Assembly: GCA_013361685.1 (NCBI GenBank)
Contig: JABFXP010000509.1
Location: 1 to 35,893 of the forward strand
From: Catenulispora sp.
Lineage (GTDB): Bacteria > Actinomycetota > Actinomycetes > Streptomycetales > Catenulisporaceae
DNA length: 35,893 nt
Direction of reading: 5' to 3'
Shown piece by piece: positions 28,551 to 35,454 of this stretch; positions within the stretch are counted from its first letter, which is position 1; the number at the start of each line of letters is the position of its first letter. The notes beneath the pieces were generated by a model. It ran no database searches. It saw only the letters and a program-made list of their open reading frames with translations, and was not told the DNA's origin. Position numbers and translations under genes: made by a program.

Positions 28551-30908
28551 TCAGTCCCCCGCCGACGGCCGCAGCTCGTAGATCGGGTTGAACACGGCCC
28601 GCTTGCCGCCGGTCGTCGTCACCCGGCCGCGCACCACGATGCGGCGGCCCGGCACGATGCCCGGGATCTCGCGGCGGCCGAGCCAGCTCACCGTCACCGA
28701 GCCGGTCCCGTCCCACAGGTCCGCCTCCAGCACCGGCACCCCGGCGCGCGGCCGCAGCCGCACCGTGCGCAGCGTGCCGGCCAGGCAGACCTGTTCGCGG
28801 TCCGGGCAGTCGACGATCGGGGTGGCTCCGGACGGGGTGACCTCCTCGGACAGAGTGGCCGCCTCCAGCTCCGAGTTCTCCAGGGTCAGGTTCTGCAGCC
28901 GCGTGCGCTGCCGCGGCGGTTTCGGCTTGGTCATCGTGCTCCCTCGGAAGGCTGCTGCCTGCGCCTGCGCCTTCGCCCGCTCGATGCGGGCCGTCGCCGA
29001 CTGCAGCTGGTAGGGCACCGCCGCGACCACGACCCGGCGCTGGAACAGCAGCCGGCTCTTGAGCCGCAGCGCGGACTGGTTGTGCAGCACCTGCTCCCAC
29101 CAGTGTCCGAGCACATACTGCGGGATGTAAACGGTCACGACGTCATCAGGGTTCTCCGAGCGCAGCCGTTTCACGTATTCGATGATCGGGCGGGTGATCT
29201 CCCGGTACGGGGAGTCGATCACGGTCAGCGGGACCGGGATGTTCCGGCGCACCCACTCCGCCTTCAGCGCCTCCACCTCGGCGTCCTCCAGGTGCACGGT
29301 CACCGCCTCCAGGCGGGTGGGGCGGGTGGCGCTGGCGTAGCCGAGGGCGCGCAGGGTCGGCAGGTGCAGCTTGGAGACCAGCACCACCGCGTGGTTGTTG
29401 GCCGGCAGGCTGACCCGGGTCTCGTCCTCCATCAGCGCCAGCTCCCGCGCCACCGCCGCGTAGTGGCGGTTGATGCCGCGCATCACCAGCCAGATGATCG
29501 GCATCGCGAGCACCACGATCCAGGCGCCCTTGGCGAACTTGGTGACCAGCACGATCACCAGCACCGCGGCCGTCACCCCGGCGCCGACGGCGTTGATCAC
29601 CCGGGAGCGCATCATCCGGCGCCGCTCGGCGACGTCGGCGGTGTCCTTCAGCAGCCGGTTCCAGTGCCGGATCATGCCGGTCTGGGAACAGACGAAGGAC
29701 ACGAACACCCCGACGATGTAGAGCTGGATCAGGCGGGTCGGCGAGGCGTGGAAGGCCACCACCAGCAGGGTGGCGAAGCCGGCCAGCAGGATGATGCCGT
29801 TGGAGAAGGCCAGCCGGTCGCCGCGGGTGTGCAGCTGGCGCGGCAGGTAGCCGTCCCTGGCCAGGATCGAGCCCAGCACCGGGAAGCCGTTGAACGCGGT
29901 GTTCGCGGCCAGCACCAGGATCAGCGCGGTGACGACCTGCAGCAGGAAGAACATCGGCGAGTTGCCGCCGAACACCGAGCGCGCCACCTGCGCGATCACG
30001 GTGCGCGGCTCCTGCCCGGCGGGCAGGCCGCTCAGGTTCGCGGCGTCGGCGGCGTGCACGTGGCCGGCCAGCGCCAGCGCGGTGACGCCGGCGAACATCG
30101 CCACCGCGATCGCGCCGAGCAGCGCCAGCGTGGTGGCGGCGTTCTTGCTCTTCGGCGGCTTGAACGCCGGCACGCCGTTGCTGATCGCCTCCACGCCGGT
30201 CAGGGCGGTGCAGCCGGAGGCGAAGGCGCGCAGCAGCAGGAAGATCAGCAGCATCCCGTTGTAGTGGGTGGTGTTGACGATCTGGTAGTGCTCGCTCTCG
30301 GCGTGCAGCCCGCTGCCGAACACGATGCGGATCAGGCCGGTCACGATCATGATGCCGACGGCGGCCACGAAGCAGTAGGTCGGCACCGCGAACGCCGTCC
30401 CGGACTCCCGGACCCCCCGCAGGTTCAGGAGCGTGATGACGGCGATGACCGCCACGGCTATCAGCACCACGTGGTCGTTCAGCGCCGGGAACGCCGAGGC
30501 CAGGTTCGCCACCCCGGAGGACACCGAGACCGCGACGGTGAGGATGTAGTCCACCATCAGGGCGCTGGCCACGGTCAGGCCGACCTTCGACCCCAGGTTC
30601 GTGGTGGCGACCTCGTAGTCGCCGCCGCCGGAGGGGTAGGCGTGCACGTTCTGCCGGTAGGAGGCGACCACCACCAGCATCAGCAGGCCGACCGCCAAGG
30701 CGATCCACCACGTGAAGTGCAGCAGCGCGAGCCCGCCGGCGCTGAGCACCAGCAGGATCTCCTCCGTGGCGTAGGCGACCGACGACAAGGCGTCGGAGGC
30801 GAACACCGGCAGCGCGATCTTCTTCGGGAGCAAGGTCTCGCCGAGCATCTCGCTGCGCATCGGCCGGCCGACCATGACCCTTTTGGCAATCCCCAAGGCA
30901 CTAGGCAC
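28551..30908 (-). CDS. KimA-like potassium importer (APC family) fused to an OB-fold domain
   Basis: 785 residues. Residues ~1-640 are an APC-superfamily transporter close to Bacillus KimA: GETLLPKKIALPVFASDALSSVAYATEEILLVL, SYRQNVHAYPSGGGDYEVA, SGCTALTGVEAISNGVPAF, LAANTAFNGFPVLGSILARDGYLPRQL, 12 predicted spans, then the cytosolic domain ending HNQSALRLKSRLLF. KimA imports K+ with H+. Residues ~659-785 are an OB-fold (CLAGTLRTVRLRPRAGVPVLEA, VSWLGRREIPGIVPGRRIVVRGR, FNPIYELRP) that is normally a separate gene beside this transporter in streptomycetes. An internal ATG (28934) with AGGGAG four bases upstream survives at the junction, so the OB protein may also be made alone. GTG 30908 has no ribosome site; TAGCAT (30922-30917) lies eight bases upstream, fitting a leaderless start. 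Confidence 0.85.
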   Translation of the reverse strand: MPSALGIAKRVMVGRPMRSEMLGETLLPKKIALPVFASDALSSVAYATEEILLVLSAGGLALLHFTWWIALAVGLLMLVVVASYRQNVHAYPSGGGDYEVATTNLGSKVGLTVASALMVDYILTVAVSVSSGVANLASAFPALNDHVVLIAVAVIAVITLLNLRGVRESGTAFAVPTYCFVAAVGIMIVTGLIRIVFGSGLHAESEHYQIVNTTHYNGMLLIFLLLRAFASGCTALTGVEAISNGVPAFKPPKSKNAATTLALLGAIAVAMFAGVTALALAGHVHAADAANLSGLPAGQEPRTVIAQVARSVFGGNSPMFFLLQVVTALILVLAANTAFNGFPVLGSILARDGYLPRQLHTRGDRLAFSNGIILLAGFATLLVVAFHASPTRLIQLYIVGVFVSFVCSQTGMIRHWNRLLKDTADVAERRRMMRSRVINAVGAGVTAAVLVIVLVTKFAKGAWIVVLAMPIIWLVMRGINRHYAAVARELALMEDETRVSLPANNHAVVLVSKLHLPTLRALGYASATRPTRLEAVTVHLEDAEVEALKAEWVRRNIPVPLTVIDSPYREITRPIIEYVKRLRSENPDDVVTVYIPQYVLGHWWEQVLHNQSALRLKSRLLFQRRVVVAAVPYQLQSATARIERAKAQAQAAAFRGSTMTKPKPPRQRTRLQNLTLENSELEAATLSEEVTPSGATPIVDCPDREQVCLAGTLRTVRLRPRAGVPVLEADLWDGTGSVTVSWLGRREIPGIVPGRRIVVRGRVTTTGGKRAVFNPIYELRPSAGD

Positions 30909-31030
30909 GACCGCGATGCTACGGCGGGGCTACGTCCCGTGCACTAGTGACCCCCGGAATATTTCTCACGCCGCACTCACGGTTGCCGCGCGCCTACACC
31001 GGGAACACAGTCATGTCCCCCATGGGTCTC

Positions 31031-31729
31031 TCACGGCTGGAACCGGTAGCCCATGCCCGGCTCGGTCAGCAGCTGCCGGGGCCGCGACGGCTCGGGCTCC
31101 AGCTTCTGCCGCAGCCGGGAGAGGTAGAAGCGGAGATAGCTGCCCTCCGGTTCGTTCTCGGTCCCCCACACCTGCGCCAGCAGCTGCTTGCTGGAGACCA
31201 GCCGCCCGGGATGCCGCAGCAGCGTCTCCAGCACCGCCCACTCGGTCCGGGTCAGCCGCACCGTCTCCGGCACGCCGGCCGGCGCCTGCGGGGCCCGCCG
31301 CACGGTGTGCGCGGCCAGGTCCACGAGATGGTGCCCGACCGCGACCACCGGACCGGCCGCGTCCTCCGGCTCCGAGCGCCGGATCAAGGCCCTGATGCGG
31401 GCGGCGAGCTCGTCCATCGAGAACGGCTTGGTGACGAAGTCGTCGGCGCCGGCGTCCAGCGCCTCCACCTTGTCCCAGGGCTCGGTCCGCCCGGACAGCA
31501 CCAGGATCGGCACCGCCGACCAGCCGCGCAGTCCGGAGATGACCTCGACGCCGTCCCGGTCCGGCAGGCCCAGGTCCAGCACGACCAGGTCCGCGGGGCG
31601 GCGCGCGGCGGCGGCCAGGCCGGCGGCGGCGTCGGCGGCGACCGCGACGTCGTAGCCGCGCGCCGAGAGGTTGATGCGCAGGGCCAGCAGGAGTTGGGAC
31701 TCGTCGTCGATGACCAGGACGCGTTTCAT
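31031..31729 (-). CDS. kdpE: OmpR/KdpE-type response regulator
   Basis: 232 residues. Receiver: acidic pair D8-D9, phosphoacceptor D52 (VVLDLGLPDRDG), K101 (VTKPF). The winged-helix effector at ~130-232 has VRLTRTEWAVLETLLRHPGRLVSSKQLLAQVWG and the KdpE-like end SYLRFYLSRLRQKLEPEPSRPRQLLTEPGMGYRF. KdpE activates K+ transport genes when K+ is scarce. ATG 31729 overlaps the kinase stop as ATGA (31726-31729). The gene downstream in the same direction, after 122 bases, is the KimA-like importer; no kdpFABC is seen. The function as a potassium regulator is inferred from family and neighbours. Confidence 0.85.
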   Translation of the reverse strand: MKRVLVIDDESQLLLALRINLSARGYDVAVAADAAAGLAAAARRPADLVVLDLGLPDRDGVEVISGLRGWSAVPILVLSGRTEPWDKVEALDAGADDFVTKPFSMDELAARIRALIRRSEPEDAAGPVVAVGHHLVDLAAHTVRRAPQAPAGVPETVRLTRTEWAVLETLLRHPGRLVSSKQLLAQVWGTENEPEGSYLRFYLSRLRQKLEPEPSRPRQLLTEPGMGYRFQP

Positions 31730-32865
31730 CGGGCCTCCTGCCCGCTCATCCCGGCGGCGAGCCGCACCGCGGTCCCGGCCGGCATCGCCACCACCATCGT
31801 CAGGCCGCCGCCGGGTGTGTCCTCGGGCCGCAGCGTCCCGCCCATCGCCTCGGTGAGGCCGCGTGCCAGGGCCAGGCCCAGGCCCACGCCGGCGGCGTTG
31901 TCGCGGTCGCCGAGGCGCTGGAAGGGACGGAAGACGCGTTCGCGGTCGGCCGCGGGGATGCCGGGGCCGTGGTCGACGACGCGGACCTCGACGACTGTCG
32001 CGGAGCCGGAGCCGGAGGCAGCCGTAGCAGTAGCTGTAGCTGTGCTCATTTCGATCTCGATCGGCGAGGCGGTGTGCTTCGCGGCGTTGCCGATCAGGTT
32101 CGCGAGCACCCGTTCCAGCAGCGCGTCGTCCGCCGTCACCGGCGGCACGTCCGCGGTCGCCGGCCGCACCGTGACGCGGTCCCGGGCTGAGGGCACGTCG
32201 TCCACGGCGCGCGGGATCACCTCGTCCACCGCGACAGGTTCCAGGTGCGGCTTCAGCGCGCCGGATTGCAGCCGCGACATGTCCAGCAGGTCCTCCACCA
32301 GCCGCGACAGCCGGCCGAGCGAGTCGTGGGCGGCGCCGAGCAGTTCGGCGCGGTCGGTGCCGGAGAGGTCGAACTGCGGGTCGCGCAGCGTCTCGACGGA
32401 GGCGCGGGCGGCGGCCAGCGGCGCGCGCAGGTCGTGCGAGACGGCGGCGAGCAGCGCGGTCCGCATCCGGTCGGCGGCCTCCAGCTGCGCGGCCTCGGCG
32501 GCGGCCTGCGTGGCCCGCCGCGACTGCTTGCCGGAGTACTCCACGACCGAGGCCACGGTGATCGCCACGATCACGAAGGCGACCAGCGCGATCACGTCGT
32601 TGGTGCCGGCGATGCGGAAGGTGTGGACCGGCGAGATGAAGTAGTAGTCGACCAGCAGCGCCGACCAGATCGCCGCGACCAGCGCCGCCACCATGCCGCA
32701 CAGCCGCGCGATCACGACCAGCGCCACCAGGTAGATCAGCACCTGGCTGCTGAGGTTCAGCCGCGAGGTCAGTCCGGACACGACGGCGGTGAGCACCGGC
32801 GGTACGAAAGCCGCGGCCGCCAGTCCACGCCACCGGCGTCCCGAGTCCCGCATGCTGTGCAGCAT
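31726..32865 (-). CDS. Short KdpD-like sensor histidine kinase (DUF4118 type)
   Basis: 379 residues, under half the length of full KdpD (about 850-900). It keeps the four-span DUF4118 region (spans roughly 15-33, 41-56, 58-73, 92-108; LLVDYYFISPVHTFRI between), the dimerisation helix with H144 (AAVSHDLRAPLAAARASVETL) and the ATPase lobe (N260 in NLIGNAAKH, DHGPGIP 298-304, GVGLGLALARG). The N-terminal KdpD/USP sensor half and the GAF part are absent. Residues ~274-289 (STATATATAASGSGSA) are a repeat-like insertion inside the ATP-binding lobe. Start ATG 32865 lacks a ribosome site; ATG four codons later is possible. Confidence 0.85.
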   Translation of the reverse strand: MLHSMRDSGRRWRGLAAAAFVPPVLTAVVSGLTSRLNLSSQVLIYLVALVVIARLCGMVAALVAAIWSALLVDYYFISPVHTFRIAGTNDVIALVAFVIVAITVASVVEYSGKQSRRATQAAAEAAQLEAADRMRTALLAAVSHDLRAPLAAARASVETLRDPQFDLSGTDRAELLGAAHDSLGRLSRLVEDLLDMSRLQSGALKPHLEPVAVDEVIPRAVDDVPSARDRVTVRPATADVPPVTADDALLERVLANLIGNAAKHTASPIEIEMSTATATATAASGSGSATVVEVRVVDHGPGIPAADRERVFRPFQRLGDRDNAAGVGLGLALARGLTEAMGGTLRPEDTPGGGLTMVVAMPAGTAVRLAAGMSGQEAR

Positions 32866-32957
32866 ATTGGCGCGCGGGGCGGCACGCGCGATCTTGCGCC
32901 GGGTTCCGGGCCGTTTACGGGCCGCTCACAGGCGCCGGAGCCCGATACCGGCCCCGG

Positions 32958-33329
32958 TCAGAGGCGGTCGGCGGGTCCCACTCTCAGCAGGCCGCCGTCG
33001 GGGTCGACGACGGCGAACAGTGTCGGCCCGAAGACCGGCGGCACCGGCACGTCCAGGCACTCGACGCCGTACGCGGTCCATTTCTCCCGCAGTTCCTCCG
33101 GCTCCTCCACGCGCAGGTACCAGCCGGCGGCGTTGTCGCCGGGGTCGGTGTCCGGGGCGGGGTAGAAGTGGACCTCGGCGTCGTCGTAGCGCAGCCGCAG
33201 GTAGTCGTCGGAGGCGTCCACGACCGAGAATCCCAGGAAGCAGTGGAACGCGCGGGTGCGTTCCAGGTCGGCGCTGGGCAGGATCGGGACGGAGGAAGCC
33301 ACGCTTCCAGCCAAGACCCGGCGCGGCAC
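32958..33329 (-). CDS. VOC (glyoxalase/bleomycin-resistance-fold) family protein
   Basis: 123 residues with the paired beta-alpha-beta-beta-beta pattern: VPILPSADLERTRAFHCFLGFSV, LRLRYDDAEVHFYPAPD, GWYLRVEEPEELREKWTAYGVE, FGPTLFAVVDPDGGLLRVG. Members bind a metal and a small molecule, or sequester drugs such as bleomycin; nothing here shows which. The metal ligands are not all evident. The start is uncertain: GTG 33329 or GTG 33302 (VASSVPILP), neither with a strong ribosome site; the later one better matches family N termini. It is divergent from the MerR gene. The 92-base gap to the kinase holds only a weak inverted repeat CCGTTTACGG (32911-32920). Confidence 0.75.
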   Translation of the reverse strand: MPRRVLAGSVASSVPILPSADLERTRAFHCFLGFSVVDASDDYLRLRYDDAEVHFYPAPDTDPGDNAAGWYLRVEEPEELREKWTAYGVECLDVPVPPVFGPTLFAVVDPDGGLLRVGPADRL

Positions 33330-33342
33330 ACCGGCCAGGGGC

Positions 33343-33385
33343 CCTCACGGAACCCTCACGTCGGGCCCGGGCATCCTCACGGAGT
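33343..33385. repeat. CCTCACG direct repeats with 11-base phasing
   Basis: CCTCACG starts at 33343, 33354 and 33375, that is 11 and 21 bases apart, in the divergent gap between the VOC and MerR genes. The copies at 33343 and 33375 extend to CCTCACGGA. Eleven-base direct units with a TCAC core resemble sites of OmpR/PhoB-family regulators in actinomycetes. Confidence 0.45.
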
Positions 33386-33393
33386 TCCCACAC

Positions 33394-33425
33394 TTGACCT
33401 TGGAGTCGGCTTCAAGGATTACCGT
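33394..33425 (+). promoter_or_regulatory. MerR-type promoter and operator of the merR-like gene
   Basis: TTGACC (33394-33399) and TACCGT (33420-33425) are 20 bases apart, the overlong spacer typical of MerR-controlled promoters. Between them lies the dyad CCTTGGAG-tcgg-CTTCAAGG (33398-33417, 7 of 8 pairs). The expected start of transcription falls at or next to the ATG at 33433, with no ribosome site, so the message is probably leaderless. Confidence 0.75.
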
Positions 33426-33432
33426 CGATCGC

Positions 33433-34185
33433 ATGAGGGTTGCGGAACTGGCCGAGGCCTCGGGCGTCCCGGCGTCGACACTGCGTTTCTACGAGAAGGC
33501 GGGGCTGCTCGCCGCCGAGCGCGACGCCAACGGCTACCGGCGCTTCGGGCCGGACGCGGTGGAACGGCTGGCGTTCATCGCCGCGGCCAAGCGCTTCGGG
33601 CTGCCGTTGGAGGAGATCGTCGCGGTCGTCGAGGTGTGGGCGGAGCAGGCGTGCCGTGCGGTGCGCGATGAGCTGCGCCCCCGGGTCGCGCAGCGGGCGG
33701 CGGCGGCCCGGCGGCAGGCGGCGGAGAGCGCGGAATTCGCGGAGCGCCTTGAGGAGGCGCTGATGCGGCTGGAGAGGCTTCCGGACCGGGAGTCGCGGTG
33801 CGATGCGGACTGTTGCGACTCCACCGCCGGCTTGTCCGACACCGACAACGGGACCGGCACCAGCACCGGAACCGGCGCCGCACCGCAGGAGCGCTGGCGA
33901 ACCGCCCCGATCGCCTGCGAGCTGGACGCCGGCGGCCTCAACGATCGCCTCGCCGCTTGGCACCGGCTGCTCGCCGCGGCCGACCCGGTCCGCGCGCCGC
34001 TCCCCGACGGGATCCGCCTCACGCTGCCCACCCGGCACACGTCCGCACTCTTCGAGCTCGCGACGGCCGAGCAGGAGTGCTGCCCGTTCTTCGACTTCCG
34101 GTTCCACCTCGACGGCCCGCAGACGCATCTGGAGGTCCGCGCGCCGGCTGCGGGCCTCCAGATGCTCACCGCATTGTTCGCCTGA
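33433..34185 (+). CDS. MerR-family regulator with Cys-rich C-terminal domain
   Basis: 250 residues. The N-terminal HTH (MRVAELAEASGVPASTLRFYEKAGLLAAERDANGYRRF) and the second MerR block (AVERLAFIAAAKRFGLPLEEI) are complete, followed by a dimerisation helix to ~115. Then come a Cys cluster (ESRCDADCCDS), a Gly/Thr linker (TDNGTGTSTGTGAAP) and a C-terminal domain of ~100 residues with ELATAEQECCPFFDFRFHLDG. Paired cysteines suggest metal or thiol sensing, but the effector is not known to me. It should regulate its own promoter and perhaps the divergent VOC gene. The frame is open upstream to 33256 but the promoter elements lie inside that part, which fixes the ATG start. Confidence 0.88.
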   Translation: MRVAELAEASGVPASTLRFYEKAGLLAAERDANGYRRFGPDAVERLAFIAAAKRFGLPLEEIVAVVEVWAEQACRAVRDELRPRVAQRAAAARRQAAESAEFAERLEEALMRLERLPDRESRCDADCCDSTAGLSDTDNGTGTSTGTGAAPQERWRTAPIACELDAGGLNDRLAAWHRLLAAADPVRAPLPDGIRLTLPTRHTSALFELATAEQECCPFFDFRFHLDGPQTHLEVRAPAAGLQMLTALFA

Positions 34186-34211
34186 ACAACCCGGTCCGCG
34201 CAACACGCATC

Positions 34212-35297
34212 TCAGCTGGTGAACGGCTCCCACTTGTGGCTGAAGTACCACGTGCTCTGCGATATGCCCGAGCAGTTGTCAGCACCCGCGGTTCCCACAC
34301 ACCCGCCGTTGTCGCGTTGCGAGGCCCACATCGAGATCTCGTTGATCCCCTTGCTGTTCGCCCAGTTCAGCACGGTCGTGGCGTCGGCCTCGGTGAACGT
34401 CTCGGGCTTGCCGTAGTCGTCGATGCCCGGCATCTCCGTGACGCCGACCATCGCCCACAGCTGCGCGGTGCTCTTGGCCGGGTAGAGGGAGTGCAGGTAG
34501 CTCTCCAGCCCGGCGCCGGCGGTCTCGGTGGCCGTGGCCATCTCGTGCGACCCGCCGGTGTAGTAGTCGAAGGTCATGATGTTCACGACGTCGACCCGCG
34601 TGCCGTTGGACTTCGCGTTGCTCAGCACGGCCTTGCCGCCGGAGTCCAGGCCGTCGGTGTTGGTCGGCAGCGTGTAAGAGACCTGCAACGACCGTCCGGC
34701 CGCCGAGGCCCACGCCTCGACCTGCTTCAGCGCCTTGTTGCGGCGGTCGATGCCCGCCGTGTTGGTCAGGGAGTCCTGCTCCACGTCGAAGTCGATGCGG
34801 TGCAGGTTGTACTTGCTGACGACGTTCTCGATCGCCGAGGCGATCGAGGAGACGCTCGTGCAGCTGTCGGCGATCTCGGTGTTGGTGGTGTCCGCGGTGT
34901 AGCCGCCGAACGAGGGGATGACGTCGCCGCCGGAGGACCGGATGGTGCTGATGGCCGAGGCGAAGGTGGAGCCGATGGGCTGGCCTGTGTCGCCGTTCCA
35001 GTAGACGGTGCAGGAGCCGGATTTGCTGGTCTGCACGAACGCCATCGAGAGGTACTTCGCGCCGGAGTTCTTCGCGATCGTGGCCGGGTTGTCGCCGGTG
35101 TAGGCCTCGAAGTAGGGCGCGAATATGTGCGCCGGGAGCGCGGTGGCCGCGGTGAGGGTCGCCGGGCTGGCCTGCGCGGAGGTGGCGCCCGACGTGGCGG
35201 TCAGGCCGAGGGCGGCGGCGGAGGCGGCGATGGCCGCGACGGCGATGCGGACGGGCCGGCGGCCGCTGCGGGGAAGCGGTGCGGAGAGCTCTGTCAT
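34212..35297 (-). CDS. Secreted GH18-family chitinase-like protein
   Basis: 361 residues. A signal peptide (RRPVRIAVAAIAASAAALGL...) is cleaved near AQA, residue ~43. The barrel starts IFAPYFEAYTGD and has the third-strand motif VIPSFGGY, the active-site strand LHRIDFDVEQ (D169, D171, E173; E173 the catalytic acid), and later VNIMTFDYY. GH18 consensus is DxxDxDxE; the first Asp is replaced by His166. This form occurs in some GH18 subgroups, so activity on chitin or related aminosugar polymers is likely but not certain. Four Cys near positions 96, 146, 333 and 342 may form disulfides. No separate carbohydrate-binding domain. GGAG lies about 10 bases before ATG 35297. Confidence 0.85.
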   Translation of the reverse strand: MTELSAPLPRSGRRPVRIAVAAIAASAAALGLTATSGATSAQASPATLTAATALPAHIFAPYFEAYTGDNPATIAKNSGAKYLSMAFVQTSKSGSCTVYWNGDTGQPIGSTFASAISTIRSSGGDVIPSFGGYTADTTNTEIADSCTSVSSIASAIENVVSKYNLHRIDFDVEQDSLTNTAGIDRRNKALKQVEAWASAAGRSLQVSYTLPTNTDGLDSGGKAVLSNAKSNGTRVDVVNIMTFDYYTGGSHEMATATETAGAGLESYLHSLYPAKSTAQLWAMVGVTEMPGIDDYGKPETFTEADATTVLNWANSKGINEISMWASQRDNGGCVGTAGADNCSGISQSTWYFSHKWEPFTS

Positions 35298-35323
35298 GAC
35301 TGCGGATCTCCTCGTGGGGGAGG

Positions 35324-35342
35324 GTTAGTTAAGTTAACTAAC
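35324..35342. promoter_or_regulatory. Perfect 19-bp palindrome, likely ROK-regulator operator
   Basis: GTTAGTTAAGTTAACTAAC: 9-bp half-sites around a central G. It is AT-rich in a GC-rich genome. It lies just downstream of the predicted transcription start of the GH18 gene and 26 bases before its ATG, a road-block position. The gene reading away on the other side encodes a ROK regulator. Confidence 0.7.
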
Positions 35343-35356
35343 GCTTCTGTCCGCGC

Positions 35357-35385
35357 AGAGTAGGCCGACCGCGACGGCCCGTCAA
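35357..35385 (-). promoter_or_regulatory. Sigma70-type promoter of the GH18 gene
   Basis: On the minus strand, TTGACG (35385-35380), 17-base spacer, TACTCT (35362-35357). This is a good match to the principal (HrdB-like) sigma consensus. Transcription should start near 35350, just ahead of the 19-bp palindrome. Confidence 0.7.
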
Positions 35386-35454
35386 TACCCTGCGAAGTCC
35401 TGCCCGCGGCTTCCGCGGACCCGTCCCGCGGGCGGCACGCCATACTCTGCGTCC

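Noticed and set aside
30909-31030. A c-di-AMP (ydaO-type) riboswitch ahead of the KimA-like gene
   Set aside because: Bacillus kimA has one, but the 122-base gap here lacks the conserved blocks and the probable promoter sits at the start codon.
32911-32920. CCGTTTACGG inverted repeat as a terminator after the VOC gene
   Set aside because: Four-base stem, too weak to claim.
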